Positions 33,791-44,091 of a DNA stretch of 64,000 bases are shown one piece after another. The first letter of the stretch is position 1. The number at the start of each line of letters is the position of its first letter. Origin of the DNA: Ryuthela nishihirai (lineage: Eukaryota > Arthropoda > Arachnida > Araneae > Heptathelidae). The position numbers and the translations under genes were made by a program. The notes under the pieces were generated by a model. The model had not been told where the DNA came from, did no database searches, and was given only the letters and a program-made list of their open reading frames with translations. Location: contig JAWZYU010000013.1 in NCBI GenBank assembly GCA_038380435.1, positions 7,526,401-7,590,400 on the forward strand, read 5' to 3'.

Positions 33791-34388
33791 CAAAGTAAAA
33801 ATGTTAGCTATTTCAGAAAACGAGCTAAGAACAATTCTAAATGCATCTTGCCTTATTTGTTAGCACCAATCTTTCAGCTGCAGAAATTTATTTCCACAAT
33901 TTCGTGTCCTTTCTTCTGAATTGCCAAAACCTCTTTAGATAAACAACAAATACAATAGCTAAAATCTCTTTAAATTTGACAGGTATTGTAACAGTGTCAG
34001 CCTCTTGAGTATTAAGTATTAAAGTGTGAAAATCACCTAAGATTTTTCTATCATTAAAAATCTCGCAATCCATTTAGTGCAATTTCTTTTATTACTAAGC
34101 CTATGATTAGACAAGGCAAGTAATATTAACTGTTTATGAAACAGCAAACTTCTTTTCCTGGACATAATGTTTACTATAGAGTGAAAGAAATTCCAAAAAG
34201 CGTGGTAGATCTCACAGAGACAACAAAGTACGCATTCCAGGTCATATGCAGCGAATACCAATGAGCTTAGTTCTTTGTTGCAGACTGTGCATTTAGTGTG
34301 AAGGCTACACCCGTCACTTGCGGAGCCATGCAGAGCACTAAGTACGTCACAGTGCATTTGCGATGCGGCAAGTGTGGAGGCGTCCTAA

Positions 34389-35135
34389 GTGTATGTGCTA
34401 TTTGCATAAATGACTAAAAATTTTAGAAAAACCAAATAAATGGAAGGAGATTTAAGTATTAATAGAAATATTATGAACTATTTATATGAAAACAATAAAA
34501 TAATTCAGGAAAAACTGAAAAAAATTATTTTTTCAAAAATGTTATTGAAGTTAAAATAGAAAATATATACAGCAAACATTTTCAATATTTTTAAAACTGC
34601 TTAAAAATTAATTTAATGTTTTTTTCTTTGAATTTTTTCAATTTCATTCATCACAATTAAATGATTTTTCGTTTGGTATATAACATGATACATTTCTCTT
34701 CATTAGTTATTTCAGGATGAAGTTATTTTTGTTCCTGAATATGTTGGACTGGTCTCTCTACTAATGAAACTTCACTACTAGTACTTCAGTTTCCAACTAC
34801 AACATAATGTCTCAATCACAGTGCAACAACAGACTCCAATGTAAACCTCTTTGTTTACAACTCAGCAAGTAATGCTTTAACTACTTCATTTGGTTTTTTG
34901 TCCCATTGCAACTGAATATGGCTTGTAACATCCATTGCCTGTTGCAATGAATATGGAGTAAAACCCAAGATCTCATTGGCAGATGATAGCTTTGAAAGCA
35001 TTTAATATTGCTATACTGGAATTGTATTATTAAAATATTTTTACATATTTCTGATAAAAATAAACAATTTAATATCACATATACTATTTCACCAATTAAA
35101 TAACAAATGTTTTGGAAATATATAATTTTTCAAAC
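34389..35135. other. AT-rich intronic stretch beside SART3 exon two
   Basis: About 34670-34730 carries words like the S2 repeat (ggtatataacatgata, cattagttatttc). Nothing else recognised. Confidence 0.4.
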
Positions 35136-35320
35136 CTGTATTGAACTTAGCATGGCATTTTCAAATTCTCTGTAAGCTTCCCAAATCAAGGATCCCTGAG
35201 TAACATGAAGGCCTACAACAGTTAAAGCTCTTTCAAATATCCTTCTCACATTTTCAATACCACCTTTAATTCCCATGCCACCAATAGAAAATTGGGCATA
35301 CTCCAGCCAAATTGAAACAG
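35136..35320 (-). CDS. SART3: SART3 exon (HAT repeats), second in this window
   Basis: The 185-bp exon has acceptor ttattcttag and donor CAG|GTTTGA, which is weaker than the other donors here (T at +3 and +4). It starts in phase after T|CT and ends on a whole codon. The peptide contains SIWLEYAQFSIGGMG, VRRIFERALTVVGLHVTQG and IWEAYREFENAM, matching vertebrate SART3 NIWLEYGQYSVGG...VFERALSSVGLHMTKG...LWEAYREFESAI nearly position for position. This is the longest and most diagnostic exon in the window and identifies the gene. The exon is flanked within about 3 kb on each side by oppositely oriented copies of the same tRNA SINE (32829-33076 on plus, 38039-38203 on minus). Confidence 0.95.
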
Positions 35321-35662
35321 CTAAGAATAAATATTGCTGAATTAATGAACTGGAAACATAAAAACATTCATAAAAAAATGAAAATCTGAAAAAGTGTTAA
35401 AAAAATATCAATGGCATATATTCTAGGTGTGCACTGAACATCCATCAAAAAGAGAACATGAAATTATATTTTTAAATTTAATATGAAAATGAAAATATAT
35501 AAAATTTAAAAAGGTGCCAATGCATTCTCACCAAAAAGAAACAAATGTGAAGTAACAATAGACACACAAACTGTATGCCCACTTTTCTATCACATTAAGT
35601 GCTTTAGTTGTGTTCTCCCAACATATTAATTAACCTATCTTCACAGAAGAAAAACTAATATA

Positions 35663-36320
35663 CAGTGGAGTCGTATCACATGCACATTTAACTTACGCAA
35701 ATTCAACTATGCAAAAAAAAAGACAAAATTTTAAGCAGTGTGGGCAATTCTGCCCATCATTTCCCTCAATAAGCAACCTTAAAGTGAGCATGAAATGGGA
35801 GACCTGAATCTGCTATTTCCTTAGTTGTTATCAGTTCCTGTATGCTTATCATATTGTGAGCATCTCACCAAGCAGAGTGTGATTCTAGTGTTTAAAGATA
35901 TGTATTTTCGTACAACATGGCCCCTAAATACAAGCAAACTACTTCACCTGGTGCTTAACTGAAGAAATAGAGATCTGTTCCAATGCTGGAGAAAAACTTA
36001 CTGGGCTGGACTTATTGAGAGATGGCATGTTGGTCTACAACAGGGCACATAAATATAGCCACAAAGAATCTAGCATCTGTGACATGAAGATTTGAGAGAG
36101 AGAAATTCATCAAGTGCTCCAATAATTACTAAAGTGATGAGTCAAGTGCATGATAAAACTTTAATGAAGAATGAAAGGGCATTAAACATATGTCTGGAAG
36201 GCATGAACCATAAACATGTGCTTATTAATGGAAACACTGCAAAAAAGGCTCTTATTCTCTATGCCCTGTTAAACCTACCTTTATGGTTCAAACCTCTCGC
36301 TGAAGAGTGATAGCCTTCTG
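35663..36320 (+). mobile_element. Tigger/pogo-like transposon, 5' half
   Basis: TA then CAGTGGAGTCGTATCACATG at 35663 is a pogo-type end. A decayed reading frame starts ATGGCCCCTAAATAC at 35917 (MAPKYK). Later words NERALNICLEGMNHKHVLIN and AKKALILYALL (36092-36310) match the Tigger N-terminal E..L..WL.D...K.VP......KAL.LY pattern. The catalytic half is absent. It is a different lineage from the Tigger relic at 10.5-14.1 kb, in opposite orientation. Confidence 0.65.
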
Positions 36321-36492
36321 ATGGGAAGGAATTCAAAGCCAACCAAAGTTGGCTTGCAGTTTTAGGAACTTCTTCAACCTCAAAAACTTTATTTTTCTTT
36401 CATTCTTCCATCTCTCTCTCTTATGTAATTTAAAATACCCTAAAATTATATTTTCTATATGTACTCTTTATTATATAGTGTACATTACTATA
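36321..36492. other. Short AT-rich gap before RTE copy R4
   Basis: No signal seen; T-rich. Confidence 0.4.
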
Positions 36493-37289
36493 TCATCATC
36501 ATCATCAAGCAGCCATGGGCTACGGAGGTCCAACCACACCACGCAGTTTAATTCTCCAAGCATATCTGTCCTGAGCTACATCTGCTGCATCCGGCCATTG
36601 CACACCAATTCTAACAAAGTCCTGTTTGACATTGTCTGCCCACCGCATCATAGGTCTCCCCCTCCTTCTGAGCCCTCTAGGCACACTGTTCATAACCCTA
36701 TTCACCAATCTATAATTATCCATACGGGCAACATGGAAAAACCAGCGGAGTCTCTCTCTGCACAATATGCTGCTTAAAGGAGGTTGCAGACTCTTTTGCC
36801 TAACCTCATCATTAGTTACAAAGTTAAACCACCTAATACCCAATATACTACGTAAGCATCTAGAATCAAAAGCATCTAGTTTCCTGTTATCTTGTTTACA
36901 CAGCGTCCAAGTTTCACTACCATAACTAACCCTAGAAAGAACCAAACTATTATACAGTCTAATTTTAGTCTTTAGGTGTATACGACTATTTCTCCACAAT
37001 CTCCATAGATTCTTAAAAGTCCCGGCAGCAATCCCTATTCGTCTGTTAATCTCACACTGCACATCACCAGTATCAGTTACATAGCTCCCAAGGTAAATAG
37101 TGACACCTGCTCAAAACTGCAACCATTCAGATTAACTGAATCACAACCTGCCTGACCAATTTTCATCACTTTAGTTTTCTCTCTGTTTATAACCAAGCCT
37201 ACTCTACTACCAGTCTCATCAACAGCTCGAATGAAAGAGTTCATCTCATCAACATCATTTGCCAAAAGGGCTAAATCATCAGCATAATC

Positions 37290-37493
37290 AAGCCGTCCTG
37301 TGGCCGAGTGGTTAGCACGCTTGGCTATTGATCTGAGGGACCTGGGTTCGAGCCCCGGATTAGGCATGGATGTGTGTGACGTTTTTTTGCTGAGGTCCTG
37401 CCATCCTCTCAGATCTCCTACTATGGCATATAAACTGACAGGCTCCTGTCAGACCTCTGTGGCAAGCAGCTGCTTGAGGGAGTATTTTTTTTT
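37290..37493 (+). mobile_element. SINE family T, copy 5, inside the RTE active-site box
   Basis: A full SINE: tggccgagtggttagcac, gggttcgagccccgg, body, T-rich tail. The target ATAATC is duplicated at 37284-37289 and 37494-37499. On the RTE coding strand GATTAT is Asp-Tyr of SDLD-YADD. Confidence 0.95.
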
Positions 37494-38038
37494 ATAATCT
37501 AAATCAGAAATTTTCGTATCTCCAGCCCATTTAAAGCCAAAATCGTTCCCTTGAAGTGAATTTCGCATAACATAATCAACAACCAAACTAAAGAGAAAAG
37601 GAGACAAAATGCACCCTTGTCGAACACCAGATGTAATGCTAAACCAATTGCTACAAGACTTACCAACTCTCACACGACTCAGTGTTTTATAGAGAGCTTT
37701 CATTATGTTAACTAACTTGTCTGGTATACCATATGATCTCACAATCAACCACAAATTATGACGATCAACAGAGTCGAAAGCCTTTTTGAAATCAACAAAG
37801 CTAGCAACCAAAGGTTTCTGAAACTCTAAACATTTCTCTAGAATCTGCCTAAGTGAAAATATCTGATCTACACATCCCCTGCCACTTCTGAATCCACATT
37901 GCTCATCACGCAATTGCCTGTCAACCAGATTCTTAATTCTATTAAGCACAATCATGGAAAGAACTTTACCTGGAACAGAGAGTAGTCTGATACCCCTATA
38001 GTTATCACAAGAACTGCGATCACCTTTTTTGAAAATAG

Positions 38039-38203
38039 GGATAATAATAATAAAAATAAATAAATACCCCCTTAAGCAGCTGCTTGCCACAGAGGTCTGA
38101 CAGCAGCCTGTCAGTTTATATGCCAAAGTAGAAGATCTGAGAGGATGGCAGGACCTCAGCAGAAAAACGACACACACACATCCATGCCTAATCTGGGGCT
38201 CGC
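38039..38203 (-). mobile_element. SINE family T, copy 6, 5' truncated
   Basis: aataaataaataccccctta, agcagctgcttgccacagag, to gcctaatctggggctcg; most of the tRNA head is missing. It joins directly to the inverted RTE segment at 38208. Confidence 0.88.
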
Positions 38204-38213
38204 TATAGCTCTT

Positions 38214-38490
38214 GGAATTACTGCAGAAATGCTCAGAGCTGGGAATGTTTCGGTTACCACTTGGATGACTGAAATTTTGAATAACTTTTATGATAAAGGC
38301 ATGGTTCCTAAAGATTTTACCAGAGCTATTATTATCCCTATTTTCAAAAAAGGTGATCGCAAAAAATCTTGTAAAGAGCAGAAAAAATTTCTGCTTTTGC
38401 CATGCCTTTATCATAAAAGTTATTCAAAATTTCAGTCATCCAAGTGGTAACCGAAACATTCCCAGCTCTGAGCATTTCTGCAGTAATTCC
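38214..38490. repeat. Inverted duplication inside RTE copy R4
   Basis: 38214-38304 on plus is the exact complement of 38400-38490 as far as I can read (about 91 of 91 bases), separated by 95 bp. The plus segment continues to about 38365 with RTE sequence (aagattttaccagagctatt, ttcaaaaaaggtgatcgca) that also occurs on minus at about 38018-38048. Confidence 0.88.
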
Positions 38491-40293
38491 ATCTACCCCT
38501 GGGAATTTATGAAGTTTAAGTTTAGAGATAGCCAAACTAACTTCAGATTGTGTTATAGGGCCAACATTAAAGCTGCCAATGCATCTATCATCATTACAAA
38601 CAATGGGAGTAGAACTAACCACATTGTTTAGTACATCACTGAAATGCTCAGCCCACCTAGCCATGACAGAATTCTCACCTTCTATAACCTTACCTTGTTT
38701 ATCCATCAATCCCTGTATGCCTGTCCGATTTCTACAACATAAAACATTAACTATCTGGTACAGCTCTCTGCTGTTGTGCTGCCTAACTGCTTCCTCAGCT
38801 TTGTCAGCCAAGCCATAAAGCCAAAGATTCTTATCAGTAGCTAACTGATCCTTTACACGTTTATTAAGCTCTCTGTAATCTTTTCTATTAGAACTAGTAG
38901 GGTACTGATTAAGGACATTCCTGCAGTTCCTTCTTTCTGAAATACGCTCAAGTGCCTTATCACTTAAATAATTCTGCCTCCTCTGCTCCTTTTTTCCTAA
39001 AAGAGTACTGTTAGTTTCCAAAAAAGCCTGTTTAAAATGGCCCCATTCTTCCTCAACTTCAGTATTAAGCAAACCATGACTGTCATAATGACTAAGTAAC
39101 CTATCATGGTAAGCTTTAGCTATAACTGGGTCTTTCAGAGCTTCAGTATTAAAGGTAAATTTTTTATCCCTAGCGCAACACTTTTTAAGTTTAAGTTGCA
39201 AGACACTTTTAACAAGGTAATGGTCAGATCCAATTTCAGCTCCCCTATATGCCCTGGTATTTCTAACAGAACTAGTCCATTTGCTATTAATTAATATATA
39301 ATCAATCATATTCCTATGCAGTCCATCAGGTGAAACCCATGTGTATTTATGTATGTCGCGGTGTTTGTAATGTGTTAGTTATTCTGAAACCATTGAGTTT
39401 ACTTACCTGTAGGAGACGTTGCCCATTGCCATTGCAGCTATCAATACCAAAAGGGCCTATCAACCCTCCCCAAAGATCAGAGTCAGTACCAACTTTGGCA
39501 TTGAAGTCACCAAGAACAAGGGTAATATCTCCTTTCTTGACAGAATTCAAAATATCCTGAAGTTTCCGTAAAACCTATCCTTCTCATCCTCATCAGCATC
39601 CTCAGTGGGGGCATAACAGCAGATAACATTCAAGTCTTTAATGCTTGCCTGAAATTTTGCTGTAAGAAACCTTTCATTAATGCACTCATATCCTAGAAGA
39701 GCATCACTAGCATGTCTGCTGAGCAGCAGACCCACGCCTTGGTGATGCTTTCCATCCTCCCTCCCTGTAAAGAGAAATTTAAAGTTATTTTTAAGTATCT
39801 CACCTTTACCTGTCCATCTGGTCTCTTGCAAGCCTAGAATATCTAGGTTATAGCGCTGGAATTCCTGCATGAGGACATCAAGAGAATAATCTCTATGTAA
39901 TGTCCTCACATTCCATGTTCCTGCAGAGAGAAAATTATTAGTAGGATTTTTAAAGAAATTAGGTTTATTGGGATTGGTAGGGCCAACAATATCAAACAGC
40001 CCCCTGATCGCGGACATGGGGCAAAGACCCGTTCCTCCTCCGCTAGAGGCTGAAGTCACCGATGCTGGTAGGAACTTCAGGCACCACCTTTTCAAGTGGA
40101 TTTTTTCAAGAACCACATGGCCTGAGCCACACTCTGCTTAGGCTTGACGATGCCCAACTAGCTAAGTAAGGTTCAGGTACTTGCGATGGCCTCTGATTAG
40201 GATTATCCACCAGCTGATATAAGGTATCCCATGCCTCTGTTCACTTAGAGCTGGCAATCCAGAAGCAAACAGAAAACACAGCGGCAGACATTA

Positions 40294-40988
40294 TACATAT
40301 TATTGTACAGGGTTGAATACACAAAACCATTTATACTATACTTTATATGGATGATTTAAAAGATTTTTCAAGAATAATTTTGACTATATGCAATTTTTCA
40401 CTTTATACACTGACTTTAGAATCTAACCCAGGTAAGATGCAACTCCACTGTATGCTCACACTGTATCACTATTGTTTTAATAGACAAAGTATGCAGGATC
40501 TCTCCTATACACACACCAAGAAGCATGTGTTAAAAACTAAACTGGATACTGCTGAAAATAAATCTATGCTCACAAGTTCATCAGAATGCAAAAAATATAA
40601 TGCAAAAACATTTTAATGCTGATAAGTCAGAATATTTTTATGATCTTTCTGAAAAACATAAATGTTCAAAAGGATAAAAATGATTCCTAGAGAGAATTAA
40701 GAATTCTTATATTCCTTTAAAAAAATTTTAGTATTATACAAAAACGATTATTAGTTCAAATAACATCCAGTTCTCGTAATACTAAACAACATAGTCAAAA
40801 AGCAATGGCCAACCTTTTTTAGTAACAGGTTTCAACTTAAAAACCTGTTCTGTGCCACTTACTAATTTCTATATTTCACCAATCATTTTGTGTTGATCAC
40901 GTGGTGTAGAATGGAGTCAGTGTTAAATTTTACATTTCATTTAAAGTTACATTTACAACTTTTGGGCTATATCTATATTTAAATAATC
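40294..40988. other. Intronic stretch, nothing recognised
   Basis: The 89-codon frame at 40347-40616 has no motif. No repeats seen. Confidence 0.45.
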
Positions 40989-41133
40989 ACAAAAGAAACT
41001 AACATTTGTGAAGACAACCTACTGATCAAAGATAGGCAAGGTGAAAAATGTGGTGTAGTTTCATTTCAAGCTTGCCTATCTTTCATTAGCATCATGGCTT
41101 CACAAATATAAGTTTCTTGTCTGTGATTTATAA
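40989..41133. repeat. Hairpin repeat, family H
   Basis: Arms about 40989-41045 and 41073-41133 are inverted: aagataggcaag / cttgcctatcttt, atttgtgaag / cttcacaaat, agaaact / aagtttct. The inner word gtgaaaaatgtggt recurs in the tRNA-like hairpin at 41343-41466, so they are related. Confidence 0.65.
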
Positions 41134-41342
41134 CAGCTGCTGTACTCTGATAGAAAATCTGGTTGTTAGCAACTAATAGTATATGTGCATGTTGCATAAA
41201 ATTGCCAAGTTTCCCATCAGTTTAAAAAGTGCATGTTAATGTCCAAACTACATGAACTACTTAGAGAAAGTAAGAGAAACTTAGAGACTACTTAGAGAAA
41301 CTTAGAGAAAGCCTACAGCCACTTCTTGATAAATTTACTTAG

Positions 41343-41466
41343 GCAGGTGTGAAAGTGCCATCACCCTAGCTTAACTGGCAAAGACTGGTGCATAACCAGG
41401 AGGTCCTGAGTTCTTTTCCAGGACGTGCAAGGTATGGTATTTTTCACACTTGCTTATCTTTGGTCT
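41343..41466. repeat. Hairpin repeat with a tRNA-Met-like core
   Basis: Outer arms gcaggtgtgaaagtgccatcacc and the complement of ggtatggtatttttcacacttgc enclose 41367-41434. This has tagcttaactggcaaagac (A-box-like), a CTGG..CATAA..CCAG anticodon-type arm with CAT, and agttcttttcc, a poor B box. I think it is a tRNA-derived relic, not a gene: loop residue 33 is not T and the acceptor stem does not close well. Confidence 0.5.
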
Positions 41467-41565
41467 AAAATATTTTAATGTATCAATTTTAGTTTTCTAA
41501 TAACTGTCATTAATTAGAAAAAACAGCAGTCAAAACAATATATTTACAATTAAACTTGTTGCTCA

Positions 41566-41600
41566 TCTTCCTCCTCCTCAAGCAGCAATGGGCTATGGAA
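41566..41600 (-). mobile_element. RTE 3'-terminal remnant
   Basis: ctcatcttcctcctcctcaag then cagcaatgggctatgga matches the last 30-40 bp of RTE copies R4 and R5. Confidence 0.6.
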
Positions 41601-42107
41601 TAAAAATATTTTTAGTAAAACCTCTGGATCTGTCTGAATTTTATGATTTCTTTAATGTTGTGCAGTCCTTCATTGTAAGCAGCTCTATGTACAGAAAGAG
41701 CTGTCAGGAACATTTCCACTTGTTGTATTATTTTCATTGGGTTCTAAATGCCCAATCACATATCTGCCACATGTTGACACCATCACTCCTGGAAAAGAAG
41801 ATTGCAGCAGTTGAGTACAGTCTTGGTTAGCCCTCCTTGGCCAAGCAAATGGAAATAGTATCTTAAACTCCACAACAGTGCTTTTGCAATCCTCTTGGAA
41901 TTTTGTGCCCTCTGCATGTGCTAAAATGCATGATAACTCTTAATCAAAACTAGAATGATTATAGGTATCTGTGGAACTAATGTGATGAACTCTATCTCCA
42001 ATACTGGAACATTTATATCCTCCATTATATAGTGTGATCCAAAAGTTCAGTGAATGAGCTCAGTACTAACAAATGCAGTGTGGTGGAGGACTATCAGTGA
42101 ATAGCCC
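41601..42107. other. Intronic stretch, nothing firm
   Basis: At about 42027-42047 tatatagtgtgatccaaaag resembles the mariner end near 20793, with no partner found. No coding signal. Confidence 0.35.
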
Positions 42108-42440
42108 ATACACAGTCTAGTGGTTAGCATAATAATAAATAAAATAAATACCCCCTCAAGCAGCTGCTTGCCACAGAGGTCTGACAGGAGCCTGTCAGTT
42201 TATATGCCATAGTAGAAGGTCTGAGAGGATGGCAGGACCTCAGCAGAAAAACGACACGTACATCCATGCCTTACCCGGGGCTCGAACCCAGGTCCCTTAG
42301 ATCAGTAGCCAAGAGCGCTAACCACTCAGCCACGGGACGGCTTCGTGGTTAGCATACCTGTCTACTAAACTAGTGAGCATTAAACTAGTGAGCATGTCTC
42401 TGTGTATATGAGAAACCAGGGCAAAGCCGGATAGAGCTTT
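42108..42440 (+). other. tRNA-Glu-like relic split by a SINE
   Basis: cacagtctagtggttagcatacctgtc (spanning 42112-42131 and 42345-42363 once the SINE is removed) looks like the 5' half of a tRNA-Glu (GTCTAGTGGTTAGGAT). The 3' half is not recognisable; instead a 15-bp word ctagtgagcattaaa is repeated. A pseudogene or SINE head. Confidence 0.45.
42132..42344 (-). mobile_element. SINE family T, copy 7
   Basis: A full-length minus copy from ataataaataaaataaatac to gccacgggacggcttc with intact A and B boxes. The 12-bp target duplication GTGGTTAGCATA lies at 42120-42131 and 42345-42356. Confidence 0.95.
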
Positions 42441-43239
42441 TAGGTTATCTCTTTCCTTTGTGTAGGGGAATACCTGATTTCCTTTAAAATATATATATAA
42501 AAATTTCAGTGGGAGCATAAAATCATTGAGCTCAGGCCCATTCAAGTTAAAACAATTTCAATTATTATTGAGCCAGAGCCTGGTTAGGGAAAAAAATTTA
42601 TCTGACACATCGTAAAACATGCTTACAAAAATGTGTGCTGCTAAACCTTTTTTTTAATTATTTGTATTATAAGCCACAAGCTTTAAAATAATTAAAATCA
42701 TTTGATGACAATATTTAAATCTTAATGTTATTTAACCATAAAGCACTAGATGTCACCTCTACAAAGTATGTGAATCATATTTCATGACATGGTTCAACAA
42801 GAAGTGAGTGTTTACATATCTGAGTGACCCGTATTGTTCCGCTATTCAAGATGAATGCTAATAACCTGAACACCATGTTTGGTAAGTAATGATATAAAAT
42901 CTAAATCTAAAAATTGTTTCAAAATTTTTAACACGAAATAATTTGATAAGAACTTCAGCTTTCCTTATGCCTAATCATACTCTCACTGTCAACTGAGTTG
43001 ATAATACACAAATTATTATCGTATATAACTACATATATTTTTACTACATATTAATAATGTATTCAAGACTGTCACTTACTTGTGAGTAATATCCTAATAT
43101 TTTAACCTCTGACTGGAGTCATCATCCAAAAAAGGTTGCAGCTTTGTTGGAATTTTAATAGTAGTGGTTGCCAAATTTTGGGTAAAAGACTTCCTTGCAC
43201 ATCATTCATGGTGCCACTGTTGACTGTATTAGTAATCTT
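42441..43239. other. Intronic stretch, nothing recognised
   Basis: AT-rich without clear motifs or terminal repeats. Confidence 0.45.
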
Positions 43240-44089
43240 TCTTCTTCTTTTCTTATGAATGTATTTTTTTTTTCTTTTATAATTATTGTTGTTGTATTCC
43301 AGTCTATTTTATGATTAGTTTTTTCTATGTATCTGTCCAGTCCTATTTTATTTTGTTTTTATTGCAGCTTTGTGCCCTTTTATTCTTGTTTCCAGTGTTC
43401 TCTCTGCTTCTACAATGTATGGCTTTTTATATTCACATGTTACATTATATATTACTCCATTTTCTCTGTATATATTTTTTCTTGCTGTTTGGTGTGTACT
43501 TTTTTACTTTCTTGTTCAGATCTGGTGCTATTCTTATATTGAATTTTTGCTCACTCTTTGGATTTTTTTCAAAAAGACCTGTATGGTAAGGCAGTTTTTT
43601 AGTGAAGAACTGTTTTTCTTTTACTTTATCTACTTTTTAGTTTATCTTTAGGATAAAATTAGCTGGGTAATAGTTTTCAGCAAGGTTTTTTCCAGTTTTT
43701 TAATTTGCGTTATTGTTTGTTCTTCCTCTGTGTTTTGTAACTGAATTTACTTTATTTGCTTGGTTGAATAGAATTTTCTTTTATATACATCGGGTGGTTA
43801 GAGTGAAAGTCTAGTATTTTTCCTGTATTGGTTGATATTTTATAATTAGTAACTGAGATTTTTTCATCTGTCATTTTTAGTGTGATATCCAAGAAGTTAA
43901 TGATGTTTTCTTTTCCTATTACTATTGTAATTTTTAAGTCTTTTTCAAATGAGTTGATTTTGTTTAGAAAATCTTCCGGGAGGTTTTTGTCAGTTGTGCT
44001 GAAAATGCAGAGGATGCCATCCATGTATCTTTTGTAGAATTTTATTTCTGCTCTTTCTAATTCCAGAATATATTTAAGATTTGGGTTGC
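43240..44089 (-). pseudogene. Penelope-like element, RT C-terminus and GIY-YIG-like tail
   Basis: On minus: LKYILELERAEIKFYKRYMD at 44089-44020, corresponding to the F.KRYVDD active-site region with VDD changed to MDG; FLNKINSFEKDLKITI and NIINFLDITLKM, then FHSNHPMYIKENSI (44024-43752), as in Penelope reverse transcriptases (FLD; SNHP..K). Downstream, in broken frames, come NGVIYNVTCEN and NKIGLDRYIEKTNHKIDWNT (about 43460-43265). These resemble the GIY-YIG endonuclease core (GVY.I.C) and its A.H...TGH.IDW end. Five-prime truncated at 44089. The hydrophobic plus-strand frames at 43311-43651 are antisense shadows. Confidence 0.78.
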
Positions 44090-44091
44090 TT

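Larger units (their letters stand above)
32027..34385. mobile_element. PIF/Harbinger-like non-autonomous element
   Basis: Ends GTGCGCCTCCACACTTGC (32027) and complement gcaagtgtggaggcgtcc (to 34385) form an imperfect inverted repeat, extended by gc.tc.gcaa. TAA flanks both sides (32024-32026 and 34386-34388), as in the TWA target of PIF/Harbinger. No transposase seen. The 2,359-bp interior holds a SINE (32829-33076) and S1 satellite (33240-33790). The superfamily call rests on target length and end style only. Confidence 0.62.
36520..40116 (-). pseudogene. RTE endonuclease-reverse transcriptase (best copy), interrupted
   Basis: The endonuclease has TWNVRTL, YNLDILGLQETRWTGKG, HHQGVGLLLS and NVICCYAPTEDADEDEK (40116-39547); VLGDFNAKVGTDS (39550-39347); MIDYILINSKW and GSDHYLVKSVL (39309 on). 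The linker EEEWGHFKQAFLE leads to GVDGITAEMLRAGN (to 38400). RT continues KGDRSSCDNYRGI and FVDFKKAFDSVDRHNLW, then VRQGCILSPFLFSLV (38045-37500); the active-site box YADDLALLAND begins at 37283, cut off from SDLD by a SINE. C-terminal words are YGSETWTLCKQDNRKL and SILGIRWF, ending GVVGPP (37062-36520). No RNase H, as expected for RTE. A frameshift lies near 39548. Confidence 0.92.
36493..40293 (-). mobile_element. RTE LINE copy R4, most complete in the window
   Basis: Reads on minus from 5' UTR (40293) to a 3' end of (gat)n just after the stop (atcatcatcatcatc on plus at 36493). It contains two family T SINEs (37290-37493 plus, 38039-38203 minus) and an inverted duplication at 38214-38370. 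Without these it would be close to 3.3 kb, a usual RTE size. The 5' UTR is shorter than in R1-R3. Confidence 0.92.

Noticed and set aside
33470..33919. 149-codon open frame
   Set aside because: It runs through satellite S1 monomers and a following AT-rich stretch; the other S1 array does not keep it.
36349..36777. 142-codon plus-strand frame
   Set aside because: Antisense of the RTE C-terminus plus T-rich flank.
37290..37370. Functional Leu/Ser tRNA genes at SINE heads
   Set aside because: They recur with the same long body and tail, carry target duplications and lack a proper anticodon arm; they are SINE promoters.
41367..41434. Functional tRNA-Met gene
   Set aside because: Poor B box, wrong residue 5' of the anticodon and an unconvincing acceptor stem.
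43311..43651. Hydrophobic open frames resembling small membrane proteins
   Set aside because: They are antisense to the Penelope-like element, whose A-rich coding strand gives F/L/Y-rich complements.
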